A stretch of DNA of 64,000 nucleotides, taken from the NCBI GenBank assembly GCA_052143315.1, contig JBKQTE010000091.1:27028-91027 (forward strand). Reading direction: 5' to 3'. This document shows, piece after piece, positions 48,763-57,482 of the stretch; position 1 is the first letter of the stretch; every line of letters begins with the position of its first letter. The notes below the pieces were generated by a model, which saw nothing but the letters and a program-made list of their open reading frames with translations, was not told the DNA's origin and did not search any database. This DNA is from DASZIT01 sp052143315. Lineage in GTDB: Bacteria > Actinomycetota > Acidimicrobiia > Acidimicrobiales > RAAP-2. The position numbers were made by a program, and so were the translations under genes.

Positions 48763-49824
48763 CTACCCCACCGTCCACGACGAGCCGGAGCGCAGGAGGG
48801 CGCCGAGCTCGCCCTTGCCCTTCCGCTCGATCACCTGGTCGACCTGGCGGTTCATCTCGGACCCGTACTCGGGCCGTTCGACGTCACGGAAGACGCCGAT
48901 CGGGGTCGGCTGGGTGGGGCCGCTGGCCAGGTGGCTCAGCTGGAAGGCCAGGCCCGGACTGTCGCGGTGCTCGTCGTGCACCAGCAGGTCCGACTCGTCC
49001 ACCTTGGTGGCGTCCACGATCTCGACCGTCCCGTCGGTGCGGAGCACCACGCCGTGCTGGCCCTCGGCCCCGAACCGGACCGGCTCGCCGTGGACGAGGG
49101 GGATCACCATGTCGGAGCGGTGCTCCTTGCCGGTGATGGCCTCGAACGCCCCGTCGTTGAAGACGTTGCAGTTCTGGTAGATCTCCACGAACGACGCCCC
49201 CTGGTGGGCGTGGGCCCGGCGGAAGGTCTCCATCATGTGCTTACGGTCCATGTCGTGGGTGCGCGCCACGAAGGTCGCCTCGGCGCCCAGGGCCAGGCTG
49301 AGCGGGTTGAATGGCTGCTCGAGCGAGCCGAACGGCGTGGACTTGGTGACCTTGTGCACCTCGGACGTCGGCGAGTACTGCCCCTTGGTCAGTCCGTAGA
49401 TCTGGTTGTTGAACAGCAGGATGGTGATGTTGATGTTGCGGCGGAGGGCGTGGATCAGGTGGTTGCCGCCGATGGACAGCGCGTCCCCGTCCCCGGTGAC
49501 CACCCAGACGTCGAGGTCGGGCCGGGTGGCGGCCAGGCCGGTGGCGATGGCCGGGGCCCGACCGTGGATGGAGTGCAGCCCGTAGGTGTTCATGTAGTAC
49601 GGGAGCCGGGCGGCGCACCCGATGCCGGACAGGAAGACGGTGCTCTCCCGCCGCACCCCCAGCTCGGGCATCAGCATCTGCACGGCGGCCAGTACCGAGT
49701 AGTCGCCGCAGCCGGGGCACCACCGGACCTCCTGGTCCGACGACCAGTCCTTGCGGGTGGTGAGGGGCACCGGCACGGCGGTGCCGTCGGTGCCTTCGAT
49801 GGGGGCGGGCGCCAGGTCGGTCAT
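48763..49824 (-). CDS. korB: 2-oxoglutarate:ferredoxin oxidoreductase subunit beta
   Basis: 353-residue ThDP/iron-sulfur subunit. WCPGCGDYSVL and SGIGCAARLPYYM give cluster cysteines; VVTGDGDALSIGGNHLIHAL through LLFNNQIYGLTKGQ is the ThDP/Mg site. It works with KorA to oxidise 2-oxoglutarate to succinyl-CoA, reducing ferredoxin, as in mycobacteria; related enzymes use pyruvate. The ATG shares one base with the korA stop (TGATG). Confidence 0.93.
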   Translation of the reverse strand: MTDLAPAPIEGTDGTAVPVPLTTRKDWSSDQEVRWCPGCGDYSVLAAVQMLMPELGVRRESTVFLSGIGCAARLPYYMNTYGLHSIHGRAPAIATGLAATRPDLDVWVVTGDGDALSIGGNHLIHALRRNINITILLFNNQIYGLTKGQYSPTSEVHKVTKSTPFGSLEQPFNPLSLALGAEATFVARTHDMDRKHMMETFRRAHAHQGASFVEIYQNCNVFNDGAFEAITGKEHRSDMVIPLVHGEPVRFGAEGQHGVVLRTDGTVEIVDATKVDESDLLVHDEHRDSPGLAFQLSHLASGPTQPTPIGVFRDVERPEYGSEMNRQVDQVIERKGKGELGALLRSGSSWTVG

Positions 49825-51797
49825 CAGCGGGACACCTTTCCGTTGGCCGGGAGCTCGCCGTCCGGGACCTCCGTGGGGGGCGCCCCTTCGGAGGGATCGC
49901 CGGGGACCGAGCCCACCCCATGGGCGTTGAGCAGCTCGAGAATGGCGGACTCCATGGAGGCGGCGCGGAACGGCACCCCCTTGACCTGGGTGAAGGAGAT
50001 GGCGTCGACCAGGTACTCGGCCCGCAGCAGGCGGCTCAGCTGGCCCAGGTTGACCTCGGGAACCAGTACCTTCCGGTACCGGTGGAGGACATCGCCCAGG
50101 TCGGCGGGGAAGGGGTTGAGGTGGTCGAGGTGGGCGTGGGCCACCTTGTGCCCCCGGGCCCTGGTCCGCTGCACCCCGGCGGCGATGGCACCGTAGGTGG
50201 AGCCCCACCCCACCACCAGGATGTCGGCGTCACCGTCCTCGTCGTCCAGCTCGGTGGGCGGGATGTCATGGGCGATGCCGGCGATCTTGGCCGCCCGTCG
50301 GCGGGCCATGTGCTCGTGGTTGGCCCCGTCGTAGTTCACGTTGCCGGAGCCGTCCTGCTTCTCGAGGCCGCCGATCCGGTGCTCCAGGCCGGCCAGGCCG
50401 GGGGGTGCCCACGGCCGGGCCAGGGTGTCCTCGTCCCGGAGGTAGGGCCAGAACACCTGGTGGCCGTCCTCGTCGACGTGGTTGGTGCCTTTGGCGAAGT
50501 CGGGGTCGATCCGGGGCAGGTCGTCGAGGTCGGGTAGCCGCCACGGCTCGGTGCCGTTGGCCAGGTAGCCGTCCGACAGCAGGATCACCGGCGTGCGGTA
50601 CTTCACCGCCAGGCGGACCGCCTCGATGGTGGCGGCGAAGCAGTGCGACGGGGTCTTGGCCGCCACGATGGGCAGCGGGGCCTCGCCGTGCCGCCCGTAC
50701 ATGGCGTGCAACAGGTCGGCCTGCTCCGTCTTGGTGGGCAGGCCGGTGGATGGGCCGCCCCGCTGGACGTCGATGATGAGCAGGGGAAGCTCGAGGTTGA
50801 TGGCCAGCCCGATCATCTCCGACTTGAGGTCGAGCCCGGGACCGGAGGTGGTGGTGACGCCCAGGGCGCCACCGAACGATGCGCCCAGGGCGGCACCGAT
50901 GCCGGCGATCTCGTCCTCGGCCTGGAAGGTCCGGACTCCGAACTCCTTGTGCTTGGAGAGCTCGTGGAGGATGTCGGAGGCCGGGGTGATCGGGTAGGTG
51001 CCGAGGAAGAGGGGCAGGCCGCTCAGGGTGGCGGCGGCGATCAGGCCCCAGGCGGTGGCGGTGTTGCCGGTGATGTTCACGTACTCCCCGGGCTCGAGCT
51101 CGGCCGGCCGCACCTCGTAGGCGGACTCGAACAGCTCGGCCGTCTCGCCGAAGTGGAAGCCGGCCTTCAGGGCCCGGAGGTTGGCCTCCTTCACCAGCGG
51201 CGTGCCGGCGTACCGCTCCTCGATCCAGGCGGCGGTGGCCTCCAGCGGGCGGGTGTAGAGCCAGCTGATCAGGCCCAGGGCGAAGAAGTTCTTGGAGCGC
51301 TCGGCGTCACGGGGCTTCACGCCGGCGTCCCGGGAGACCTCGGTGGTGATCGAGGTCATGGGCACCTCGTAGACGGTGTACGCCGACAGGCTGCCGTCGC
51401 TCAGGGGGCTGACCTCGTAGCCCGCCTTGTGCAGGTTGCGCTCCTCGAAGGCGTCCACGTTGACGATGATGGTGGCCCCGGCGGGCAGGAGGTCCAGGTT
51501 GGCCTTGAGGGCGGCCGGGTTCATGGCCACCAGCACGTTGGGGGCGTCGCCGGGCGTCGAGATGTCGTGGTCGGAGATGTGGACCTGAAAGGCGGACACC
51601 CCGGCCAGGGTGCCGGCCGGCGCCCGGATCTCCGCCGGGAAGTCCGGAAAGGTGGCCAGGTCGTTGCCCAGCAGCGCCGACGAGGTGGTGAACCGGTCCC
51701 CGACCAGCTGCATGCCGTCTCCCGAGTCCCCGGCGAACCGGATGACCACGCGGTCGAGTAGATGGGACGGGTGCTCGTTGCTCGAGGTGTCAGACAC
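49824..51797 (-). CDS. korA: 2-oxoglutarate:ferredoxin oxidoreductase, gamma-alpha fusion subunit
   Basis: 657 residues. Residues about 15-205 are the gamma domain (VVIRFAGDSGDGMQLVGD, STPGDAPNVLVAMNPAAL); about 225-610 the alpha domain (GNTATAWGLIAAATLSGLPL, GTYPITPASDILHEL, AEDEIAGIGAALGASFGGAL, DVQRGGPSTGLPTKTEQADL). GDGMQL and YPITPASD are hallmark oxidoreductase motifs. The start is GTG 51797, just before the conserved region; longer in-frame starts would add 24 residues. Together with KorB it provides ferredoxin-linked TCA flux without a CoA-dependent dehydrogenase complex. Confidence 0.93.
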   Translation of the reverse strand: MSDTSSNEHPSHLLDRVVIRFAGDSGDGMQLVGDRFTTSSALLGNDLATFPDFPAEIRAPAGTLAGVSAFQVHISDHDISTPGDAPNVLVAMNPAALKANLDLLPAGATIIVNVDAFEERNLHKAGYEVSPLSDGSLSAYTVYEVPMTSITTEVSRDAGVKPRDAERSKNFFALGLISWLYTRPLEATAAWIEERYAGTPLVKEANLRALKAGFHFGETAELFESAYEVRPAELEPGEYVNITGNTATAWGLIAAATLSGLPLFLGTYPITPASDILHELSKHKEFGVRTFQAEDEIAGIGAALGASFGGALGVTTTSGPGLDLKSEMIGLAINLELPLLIIDVQRGGPSTGLPTKTEQADLLHAMYGRHGEAPLPIVAAKTPSHCFAATIEAVRLAVKYRTPVILLSDGYLANGTEPWRLPDLDDLPRIDPDFAKGTNHVDEDGHQVFWPYLRDEDTLARPWAPPGLAGLEHRIGGLEKQDGSGNVNYDGANHEHMARRRAAKIAGIAHDIPPTELDDEDGDADILVVGWGSTYGAIAAGVQRTRARGHKVAHAHLDHLNPFPADLGDVLHRYRKVLVPEVNLGQLSRLLRAEYLVDAISFTQVKGVPFRAASMESAILELLNAHGVGSVPGDPSEGAPPTEVPDGELPANGKVSR

Positions 51798-51937
51798 CGT
51801 GCTCCATTCTTCGTACTGCTTGCTGCGCCGTTCCGGGCGCCGGGTCGCCGGTCGGTCACTCGGCGCCACTGCCTGTCGAAAACCAGGTTCGACCCTACTC
51901 CAACCCCCCTGGTGGTCTCTTCACCCGGGAGTCTACC

Positions 51938-51973
51938 GCCGGGGTCGCCGGGGTCGCCGGGGTCGCCGGGGTC
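51938..51973. repeat. Tandem 9-bp repeat, 4 perfect copies of gccggggtc
   Basis: The array runs from 51938 to 51973 and touches the fba stop codon (51972-51974), so it lies in the 3' flank of fba and between it and korA (transcribed the same way). It is similar in unit length and copy number to 10971-11006. Confidence 0.85.
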
Positions 51974-53021
51974 AGGCGATGGTGACGGCGTCGTCGAGGT
52001 AGACGTCCTGGATGGCGTGGATCAGGGCTGCCCCCTCGTCGGTGGGGCGCTGGAAGGCCTTCCGCCCCACGATCAGCCCGGCGCCACCGGCCCGCTTGTT
52101 GATGACGGCGGTACGCACCGCCTGGGCCAGGTCGCTGTCGCCCTTGGACTCGCCGCCCGAGTTGATCAGTCCGATCCGACCGGCGTAGCAGTTCGCCACC
52201 TGCCAACGGGTCAGGTCGATGGGGTGGTCGGTGGTCAGCCGGCTGTAGACGAGGGGGTCGGTCTTCCCGAAGGACAGGGCGTTGTAGCCGCCGTTGTTCT
52301 CGGGCTGCTTCTGCTTGATGAGGTCGGCCTCGATGGTGACACCGAGATGGTTGGCCTGGCCGGTGAGGTCGGCCGACAGGTGGTAGTCGGTGTCGCCCTG
52401 CTTGAAGGCGCTGTTGCGCAGGTAGCACCACAGCACGGTGAACAGGCCTTGGCGGTGGGCCTCGGCGAAGGCCCGGGACACCTCGACGATCTGCCGGTCG
52501 GCACCCTCGGAGCCGAAGTAGACGGTGGCGCCGACGCCGACGGCGCCCAGGTCGGCCGCCTGCTGCACCTGGCCGAACATGATCTGGTCGTAGGTGTGGG
52601 GGTAGTTGAGGAAGTCGTTGTGGTTCAGCTTCACGATGAGGGGGATCTTGTGCACGTACCGGCGGGACACGATGCCCAGGCCGCCCAAGGTGGTGGCGAT
52701 GGCGTTGCAGTCGGCGGCGATGGCCAGGTCGCACAGCTTGGCCGGGTCGAAGTAGGCCGGGACCTTGGCGAAGCTGGCGCCGGCCGAGTGCTCGATGCCC
52801 TGGTCGACGGGGAGGATCGACAGGTAGCCGGTGCCACCCAGCCGGCCGGTGCCGTAGACGGTGCCGAGGTTCCTCAGCACGGTCGGGGACCGGTCGGAGT
52901 GGAGGAAGACCTCGTCGACGTGGCCGGGGCCGGGGAGCGTCAGCAGGTCGGACGGGAAGGCGGTGGCACGGTGGGTGAGCAGCGATTCGGCCTCGTCGCC
53001 GAGGAGTTGTTCGAGATCCAT
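51972..53021 (-). CDS. fbaB: Fructose-bisphosphate aldolase, class I (DhnA/FbaB type)
   Basis: 349 residues. LSILPVDQGIEHSAGASFA is the N-terminal DhnA motif, KIPLIVKLNHNDFL carries conserved lysines, VGVGATVYFGSEGADRQI and IGLINSGGESKGDSDLA the later barrel motifs. Forms a Schiff base rather than using Zn, in glycolysis and gluconeogenesis. ATG 53021 has TAGGCT 6 nt upstream. Neighbours are korA downstream and the TPR gene upstream, all on the same strand. Confidence 0.93.
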   Translation of the reverse strand: MDLEQLLGDEAESLLTHRATAFPSDLLTLPGPGHVDEVFLHSDRSPTVLRNLGTVYGTGRLGGTGYLSILPVDQGIEHSAGASFAKVPAYFDPAKLCDLAIAADCNAIATTLGGLGIVSRRYVHKIPLIVKLNHNDFLNYPHTYDQIMFGQVQQAADLGAVGVGATVYFGSEGADRQIVEVSRAFAEAHRQGLFTVLWCYLRNSAFKQGDTDYHLSADLTGQANHLGVTIEADLIKQKQPENNGGYNALSFGKTDPLVYSRLTTDHPIDLTRWQVANCYAGRIGLINSGGESKGDSDLAQAVRTAVINKRAGGAGLIVGRKAFQRPTDEGAALIHAIQDVYLDDAVTIA

Positions 53022-53027
53022 GGACCG

Positions 53028-53033
53028 AGCCTA
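53028..53033 (-). promoter_or_regulatory. -10-like hexamer TAGGCT before fba
   Basis: It ends 6 nt before the ATG at 53021, fitting leaderless initiation. Confidence 0.4.
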
Positions 53034-53076
53034 CCGGCCCCGATCCCCGCACCGGAAAGCCGGGACCACCTGGCGA

Positions 53077-54387
53077 TCAGCCGGCCCGGCGGGGGCCCTT
53101 CGGGGCGCGGCGGGCCCGGGTGGGTGGTCCCAGCGACTCCAGCCGCTGGGCGACGTCGTACGCGTCGGGATCCACGGCCGCCACCCGCAGGAAGAGCTCC
53201 CGGGCCTTGGGCAGCTCGCCCGAGCGCTCCATCAGGTCGCCCAGGACGTACCACTGGCGGAGGTGGCGCTCGGCCGGGTTGCGGACCAGCCGGCCCGCCC
53301 CCGACTCGACCAGCAGGGCGATGGCCCCGGACAGGTCGCCGGCGTCGGCCCGGGTCCCCGCCAGCACCAGGCGGCCCTCGGAGAGCACCTCGGGGTCCGG
53401 CGAGCCCCGCCGCAGTTCGGTGTAGAGGGCCTCGACCCGCTTGGGCCGGCCGAGCGCCCGCTGGCAGTCCATCCGGACCGGATGCTGGTCGACCGAGCCG
53501 GTCAGGGTGGCGAAGACCTCCAGGTTGACCAGGGCCGCTTTCCAGAAGCCCTGCTGGTACTGGCTCAGGGCCAGGAGCTCCCGGGCCGAGGGGGAGCTGG
53601 GGACGGCATCGACCACCGTCTTCAGGATCCGGGAGGCGTCCCGGTAGCGCTCACGCTCGTAGGCCCCGATACCGGCGGCCATCCGCTCGGTCATCCGCTC
53701 CTGGAGGTGGTTCCAATCGGGGCCGGCGGCCGAGGCCAGCTCGTTGGCGATCTCGGGCGGCAGCTCGGGTGGCGCCTGCACCGCCCGGTGGGCCGGGGGC
53801 CGCGACGGCGTCCCCTTCGGGGTGCGGTCCTCCTGGATCCACTGCTCGGGGACGAACTCGTCGGTCCGCCGGCGCGACCGGCGGCGGCCCTCGGGGGTGT
53901 CCTGGTCGGGACCGTGGTCGACGCCGTCGCGCACGGTGGAGGCGCCGCGGCGGGCCACGCTCCCCCACCCCTTGCGCACCACCGGGGTGCGGGACCGATG
54001 CTCGTCCCCAGCGGCCGGGCGACTGGAGCGCGAGCCACCGGTCCGACCTGAGCCACCCGAGCGGGCGGCGGCGGCGCCGCCCGACTTCGGGCGGACTTCC
54101 GATGTGCCAGTCCGGTCCTTCCCCCGCTTTCCCTGGTACCCGCCACCTTCACGGCCTCCGGACTTCGAGCTACCGGTGCCGCCGGGTCGGCCACCCTCGC
54201 CGCCGGACCGGCCGCCCGAACCGGAGCGATCCGTCCCACGGGATGGGCTGCCGGATCGACCGGATCCGCTCGGACGATCCGACCGGCTGCCGCCGCCCTG
54301 CGGCTGGCCGGGACCGGCCGGCCGCGACCGACCCCCGCCACCCGGTGCGCGCGGGCGCGGCGAACCAGACGGCGCAGGCGGGGTCAT
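53077..54387 (-). CDS. Gly/Arg/Ser-rich disordered plus TPR protein
   Basis: 436 residues. Residues 1 to about 175 are Gly, Arg, Ser, Pro-rich and basic, with RGG-like runs such as RSGGEGGRPGGTGSSKSGG, and predicted to be disordered. Residues about 215-425 are helical repeats of TPR type: GAYERERYRDASRILKTVVD, ARELLALSQYQQGFWKAALV, ELPKARELFLRVAAVDPDAY. There is no signal peptide, so a cytosolic scaffold or nucleic-acid-associated protein is possible. ATG 54387 has TAGACT 6 nt upstream. The function is unknown. Confidence 0.75.
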   Translation of the reverse strand: MTPPAPSGSPRPRAPGGGGRSRPAGPGQPQGGGSRSDRPSGSGRSGSPSRGTDRSGSGGRSGGEGGRPGGTGSSKSGGREGGGYQGKRGKDRTGTSEVRPKSGGAAAARSGGSGRTGGSRSSRPAAGDEHRSRTPVVRKGWGSVARRGASTVRDGVDHGPDQDTPEGRRRSRRRTDEFVPEQWIQEDRTPKGTPSRPPAHRAVQAPPELPPEIANELASAAGPDWNHLQERMTERMAAGIGAYERERYRDASRILKTVVDAVPSSPSARELLALSQYQQGFWKAALVNLEVFATLTGSVDQHPVRMDCQRALGRPKRVEALYTELRRGSPDPEVLSEGRLVLAGTRADAGDLSGAIALLVESGAGRLVRNPAERHLRQWYVLGDLMERSGELPKARELFLRVAAVDPDAYDVAQRLESLGPPTRARRAPKGPRRAG

Positions 54388-54393
54388 GGAGAA

Positions 54394-54399
54394 AGTCTA
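54394..54399 (-). promoter_or_regulatory. -10-like hexamer TAGACT before the TPR gene
   Basis: It ends 6 nt before the ATG at 54387. Confidence 0.4.
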
Positions 54400-54515
54400 C
54401 TCGTCGGACGAAGCGCCCGAGGCCCTGTCGCGTCGGCACCCGGGGGGGGTCACGGGGTCACAGCGCCGGCAACGACCACCACGAGTGCACGCTCGCCCTG
54501 TGCCAGGCTGAGCCG

Positions 54516-56387
54516 GTGTCACCCCGGATCGAGCCTGCGGCGCAGGCGCCTGCCGACCAGGCCGGGGTCTCCCGGCCTCCTGGCGGACGCACGGCGCCGG
54601 CCCGAGCTCGCCTCTGGATGCCGGTGCTCGCCGTCACCTCCTACGGGCTGCTGGCACTGCTGGCGTACCTGCCGAGTTGGCCCGGTGACCCGGGCCATCT
54701 CCCGACGTGCGTGTGCGGTGACCCCGTCAACATCGCCTGGTTCCTCCGCTGGACCCCGTTTGCCATCGTCCATGCGCACAACCCGCTGTACTCCACCTAC
54801 ATCGAGTATCCGAAGGGAGTCAACCTGGCCCAGAACACCTCGATGCCGCTGCTGGGGGCGCTCTCTGCGCCGGTGTCGTGGCTGTTCGGGCCCGTTTCCA
54901 GCACCACGTTGCTGCTGTGGCTGGCCATCACCTCATCGGCGGCATCGTGCTTCTTCGTCCTCCGACGCTGGGTCACGTGGTCGCCGGCGGCGTTCGTCGG
55001 AGGCCTCTTCTACGGCTTCGCCCCTTACATGGTCGCCCAGTCGAGTGGCCACCTCAACCTGGTGTTCGTGCCGCTCCCACCGCTCGTCCTGCTGGCCCTC
55101 TACGAGTTGGTGGTGGCCCAGGACGGGAGACCGCACCGGTGGGGTCTCCTGCTCGGCCTGGCGTCCGCCGCCCAGTACCTCATCTCACCCGAGGTCTTCC
55201 TGAGCACCTGCCTGCTGGCGGCCATCGGATTGGCCGTGCTGGCGGTGGCTCGACCGCGGGAGTGCAGGCGGCGCGCCGGATACGTGGCCCGGGGCCTCGG
55301 CTGGGCGGCGGTGATCGGCGTGCCACTCATCATCTACCCCGTCTACTTCGCGCTCTTCGGCCCGAACTCCTACGTGGGCTCGGCCCACGGCAGCTACCCG
55401 TTCCCAGCCGATCTGCTGGCAGCAGTCGTCCCGAACAGCAACCAGCTACTGGCCACCCGGTCGATCGCCGCGGTGGGCGACAGGTTCATCATGGGCAACA
55501 TCGTCGAGAACGGCGGCTATCTGGGCGTGCCCCTGCTCCTGCTGGTGGTGGTGATCGTCGTCCGATGGTGGCGAGTCGGCTTCATCCGGTTCGCCGGCGG
55601 CATGGCGGTCGTCGCCTGGCTCCTGTCCCTGGGGCCCAGGCTGACGGTCGACACGCACACCACGTCGATCCCGATGCCGTTGGCCCTGCTCGACCACGTC
55701 CACATCGTCGACAGCCTGGTGGCGGCCCGTCTGGGGCTGTACGTGGATCTCTTCGTGGCCGTCGTGGTGGCCATCGGTCTGGACAGCTGGCGGAGTCGCC
55801 ATCGTCCGGCCCATCGGACCCGGACGGCCCGTTCCCCCCTGGTCCGGACCGGCGCGGTGAGCCTGTCGGCCGTCGTGATCGTCGCCTCGCTCCTCCCGGA
55901 CTGGCCCCGCGCCGAGTTCCCGGTGACCATCCCGGCGTTCTTCTCCTCGGCGACGGCCCGGCACATCCCGACCGGCAGCGTGGTGCTGACCTACCCGTAT
56001 CCCGTGGGCGCCACCAACCAGGCGATGCTGTGGCAGGCCAGTGACTCCATGGCGTTTCGCCTCGTGGGCGGGTATGCGATCGTGCCCAATGCCCAGCGTC
56101 AAGCCACGTTCGATCCGTTCCCTCCGGGATCGGAGGACGTGCCGGCCGAACTGGTCGGCAGCTTCGAGGGGGTGACGCCCGCCGACGTGGTACCGGGACT
56201 TCCGGCCGGTGCGCCGACCCCCGCCCAGGTGCGCTCCTTCCTCGCCGGCAACGACGTGGGGTCGGTCATCCTCCAGCCGGTCGGGGACGACCCCGGGGCC
56301 GTCTACCGGCTCTTCACCGCCACCTTGGGCCAGCCGAACAGCCGGTCGGGCGGGGTGGATGCCTGGTTCGACGTCGGTGGCCACTGA
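54516..56387 (+). CDS. Large polytopic membrane protein, GT-C-like
   Basis: 623 residues with about ten to twelve hydrophobic segments and a C-terminal extracellular region of about 150 residues. An extracellular loop after the first helix contains CVCGDPVNIAWFLRWTPFAI and YSTYIEYPKGVNLAQNTS, a pattern seen in actinobacterial GT-C-like membrane proteins. The GDP acidic residue may be functional. GTG 54516 is the first plausible start; the first Met in frame afterwards is at the membrane segment (about 54618). The substrate is unknown, so a sugar transferase role remains a guess. It diverges from the TPR gene. Confidence 0.65.
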   Translation: MSPRIEPAAQAPADQAGVSRPPGGRTAPARARLWMPVLAVTSYGLLALLAYLPSWPGDPGHLPTCVCGDPVNIAWFLRWTPFAIVHAHNPLYSTYIEYPKGVNLAQNTSMPLLGALSAPVSWLFGPVSSTTLLLWLAITSSAASCFFVLRRWVTWSPAAFVGGLFYGFAPYMVAQSSGHLNLVFVPLPPLVLLALYELVVAQDGRPHRWGLLLGLASAAQYLISPEVFLSTCLLAAIGLAVLAVARPRECRRRAGYVARGLGWAAVIGVPLIIYPVYFALFGPNSYVGSAHGSYPFPADLLAAVVPNSNQLLATRSIAAVGDRFIMGNIVENGGYLGVPLLLLVVVIVVRWWRVGFIRFAGGMAVVAWLLSLGPRLTVDTHTTSIPMPLALLDHVHIVDSLVAARLGLYVDLFVAVVVAIGLDSWRSRHRPAHRTRTARSPLVRTGAVSLSAVVIVASLLPDWPRAEFPVTIPAFFSSATARHIPTGSVVLTYPYPVGATNQAMLWQASDSMAFRLVGGYAIVPNAQRQATFDPFPPGSEDVPAELVGSFEGVTPADVVPGLPAGAPTPAQVRSFLAGNDVGSVILQPVGDDPGAVYRLFTATLGQPNSRSGGVDAWFDVGGH

Positions 56388-56440
56388 CCACGGCACCGGG
56401 GCGACGGGATCGCCCTCGGCCCTCGGAGTGGGCGGCCGGG

Positions 56441-56446
56441 TACCGT
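56441..56446 (+). promoter_or_regulatory. -10-like hexamer TACCGT before the aldo/keto reductase
   Basis: It ends 6 nt before the ATG at 56453. The same ggtaccgtgg context occurs before thiG (21873-21882). Confidence 0.4.
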
Positions 56447-56452
56447 GGTCCG

Positions 56453-57439
56453 ATGGTCCCCGACACGTACACCCTGGCCGGTTCCGATGTCTCGGTCCCG
56501 CCGCTCGGGGTGGGCACCTGGGCGTGGGGCGACCGCGCCACCTGGGGCATGGGCGGCTACGACACCGGCCTCACCCGCTCGTCGATCGAGGAGGCGTGGG
56601 ACGCCTCGATCGACGCCGGCGTCACCTTCTTCGACACCGCCGAGGTCTACGGGGGCGGCGAGAGCGAGCGGATCATCGGCTCGCTGCTGGCCGGCGACCC
56701 GGCCCGGGCCGCCAAGGTGGTGGTGGCCACCAAGTTCATGCCGTCGCCGTGGAAGCTGAACGTGAAGGGCGCGCTGGTGCACGCACTGCGAGCCTCCCTG
56801 CGGCGCCTCGGCCTGCCGGCCGTCGACCTCTACCAGATCCACGGCCCGATCAGTCTCCGGTCCCACGACGCCCTGGCCGACGCTCTGGCCGACGCCCACC
56901 GGCAGGGCCTGGTCAAGGCGGTGGGTGTCTCCAACTACTCGGTGAAGGAGACCCGCTCCATGGCGGCCGCCCTCGCCGCTCGAGGCCTGTCCCTGGCCAC
57001 CAACCAGATCGAGTTCTCGCTGCTCCGGCGGGCTCCGGAGACCGGCGGGCTGCTGGCCGCCTGCGCCGAGCTGGGGGTGGTGCCCCTGGCCTACTCGCCG
57101 ATCGGCCAGGGTCGCCTCACCGGCAAGTACTCCGCCTCCAACCCCCCACCCGGCAACCGCACGTTCTCCAACCATCCGATGGAGGTGGTCGACGGTGTGG
57201 TGGCCGAACTTCGCCGCATCGGCGACAAGTGCGGGGGGAAGCTGCCGAGCCAGGTGGCCCTGCGCTGGGTGATGGCCAAGGGCGCCATCCCCATCCCCGG
57301 CGCCAAGAACCGCCACCAGGCCGAGGAGAACGCCGGGGCACTCGGCTGGAGCCTCGACGGGGACGACCTGGCCCGGCTCGACGGGGTCGCCCTGCCCGGG
57401 ATCCGGACCTTGCGGAGTCGGTTCTGGCAACACGGTTGA
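56453..57439 (+). CDS. Aldo/keto reductase
   Basis: 328-residue TIM-barrel NADPH reductase. The catalytic tetrad is visible: Asp in FFDTAEVYG, Tyr in the same motif, Lys in VVATKFMPSPW and His in YQIHGPIS. VGVSNYSVKETRSM and MAKGAIPIPGAKNRHQAEEN complete the fold, the latter binding the cofactor phosphate. Family members reduce aldehydes or ketones; the substrate is not predictable. Confidence 0.92.
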   Translation: MVPDTYTLAGSDVSVPPLGVGTWAWGDRATWGMGGYDTGLTRSSIEEAWDASIDAGVTFFDTAEVYGGGESERIIGSLLAGDPARAAKVVVATKFMPSPWKLNVKGALVHALRASLRRLGLPAVDLYQIHGPISLRSHDALADALADAHRQGLVKAVGVSNYSVKETRSMAAALAARGLSLATNQIEFSLLRRAPETGGLLAACAELGVVPLAYSPIGQGRLTGKYSASNPPPGNRTFSNHPMEVVDGVVAELRRIGDKCGGKLPSQVALRWVMAKGAIPIPGAKNRHQAEENAGALGWSLDGDDLARLDGVALPGIRTLRSRFWQHG

Positions 57440-57482
57440 CCAGAGGGCGAGCCGTCCGGGCGACCTTCGATCCGCCGTGCCG

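Noticed and set aside
48754..48765. -10-like TAGCGC before the DUF1697 gene
   Set aside because: The TAG belongs to the korB stop codon and the last base does not fit TAnnnT; co-transcription with korB is simpler.
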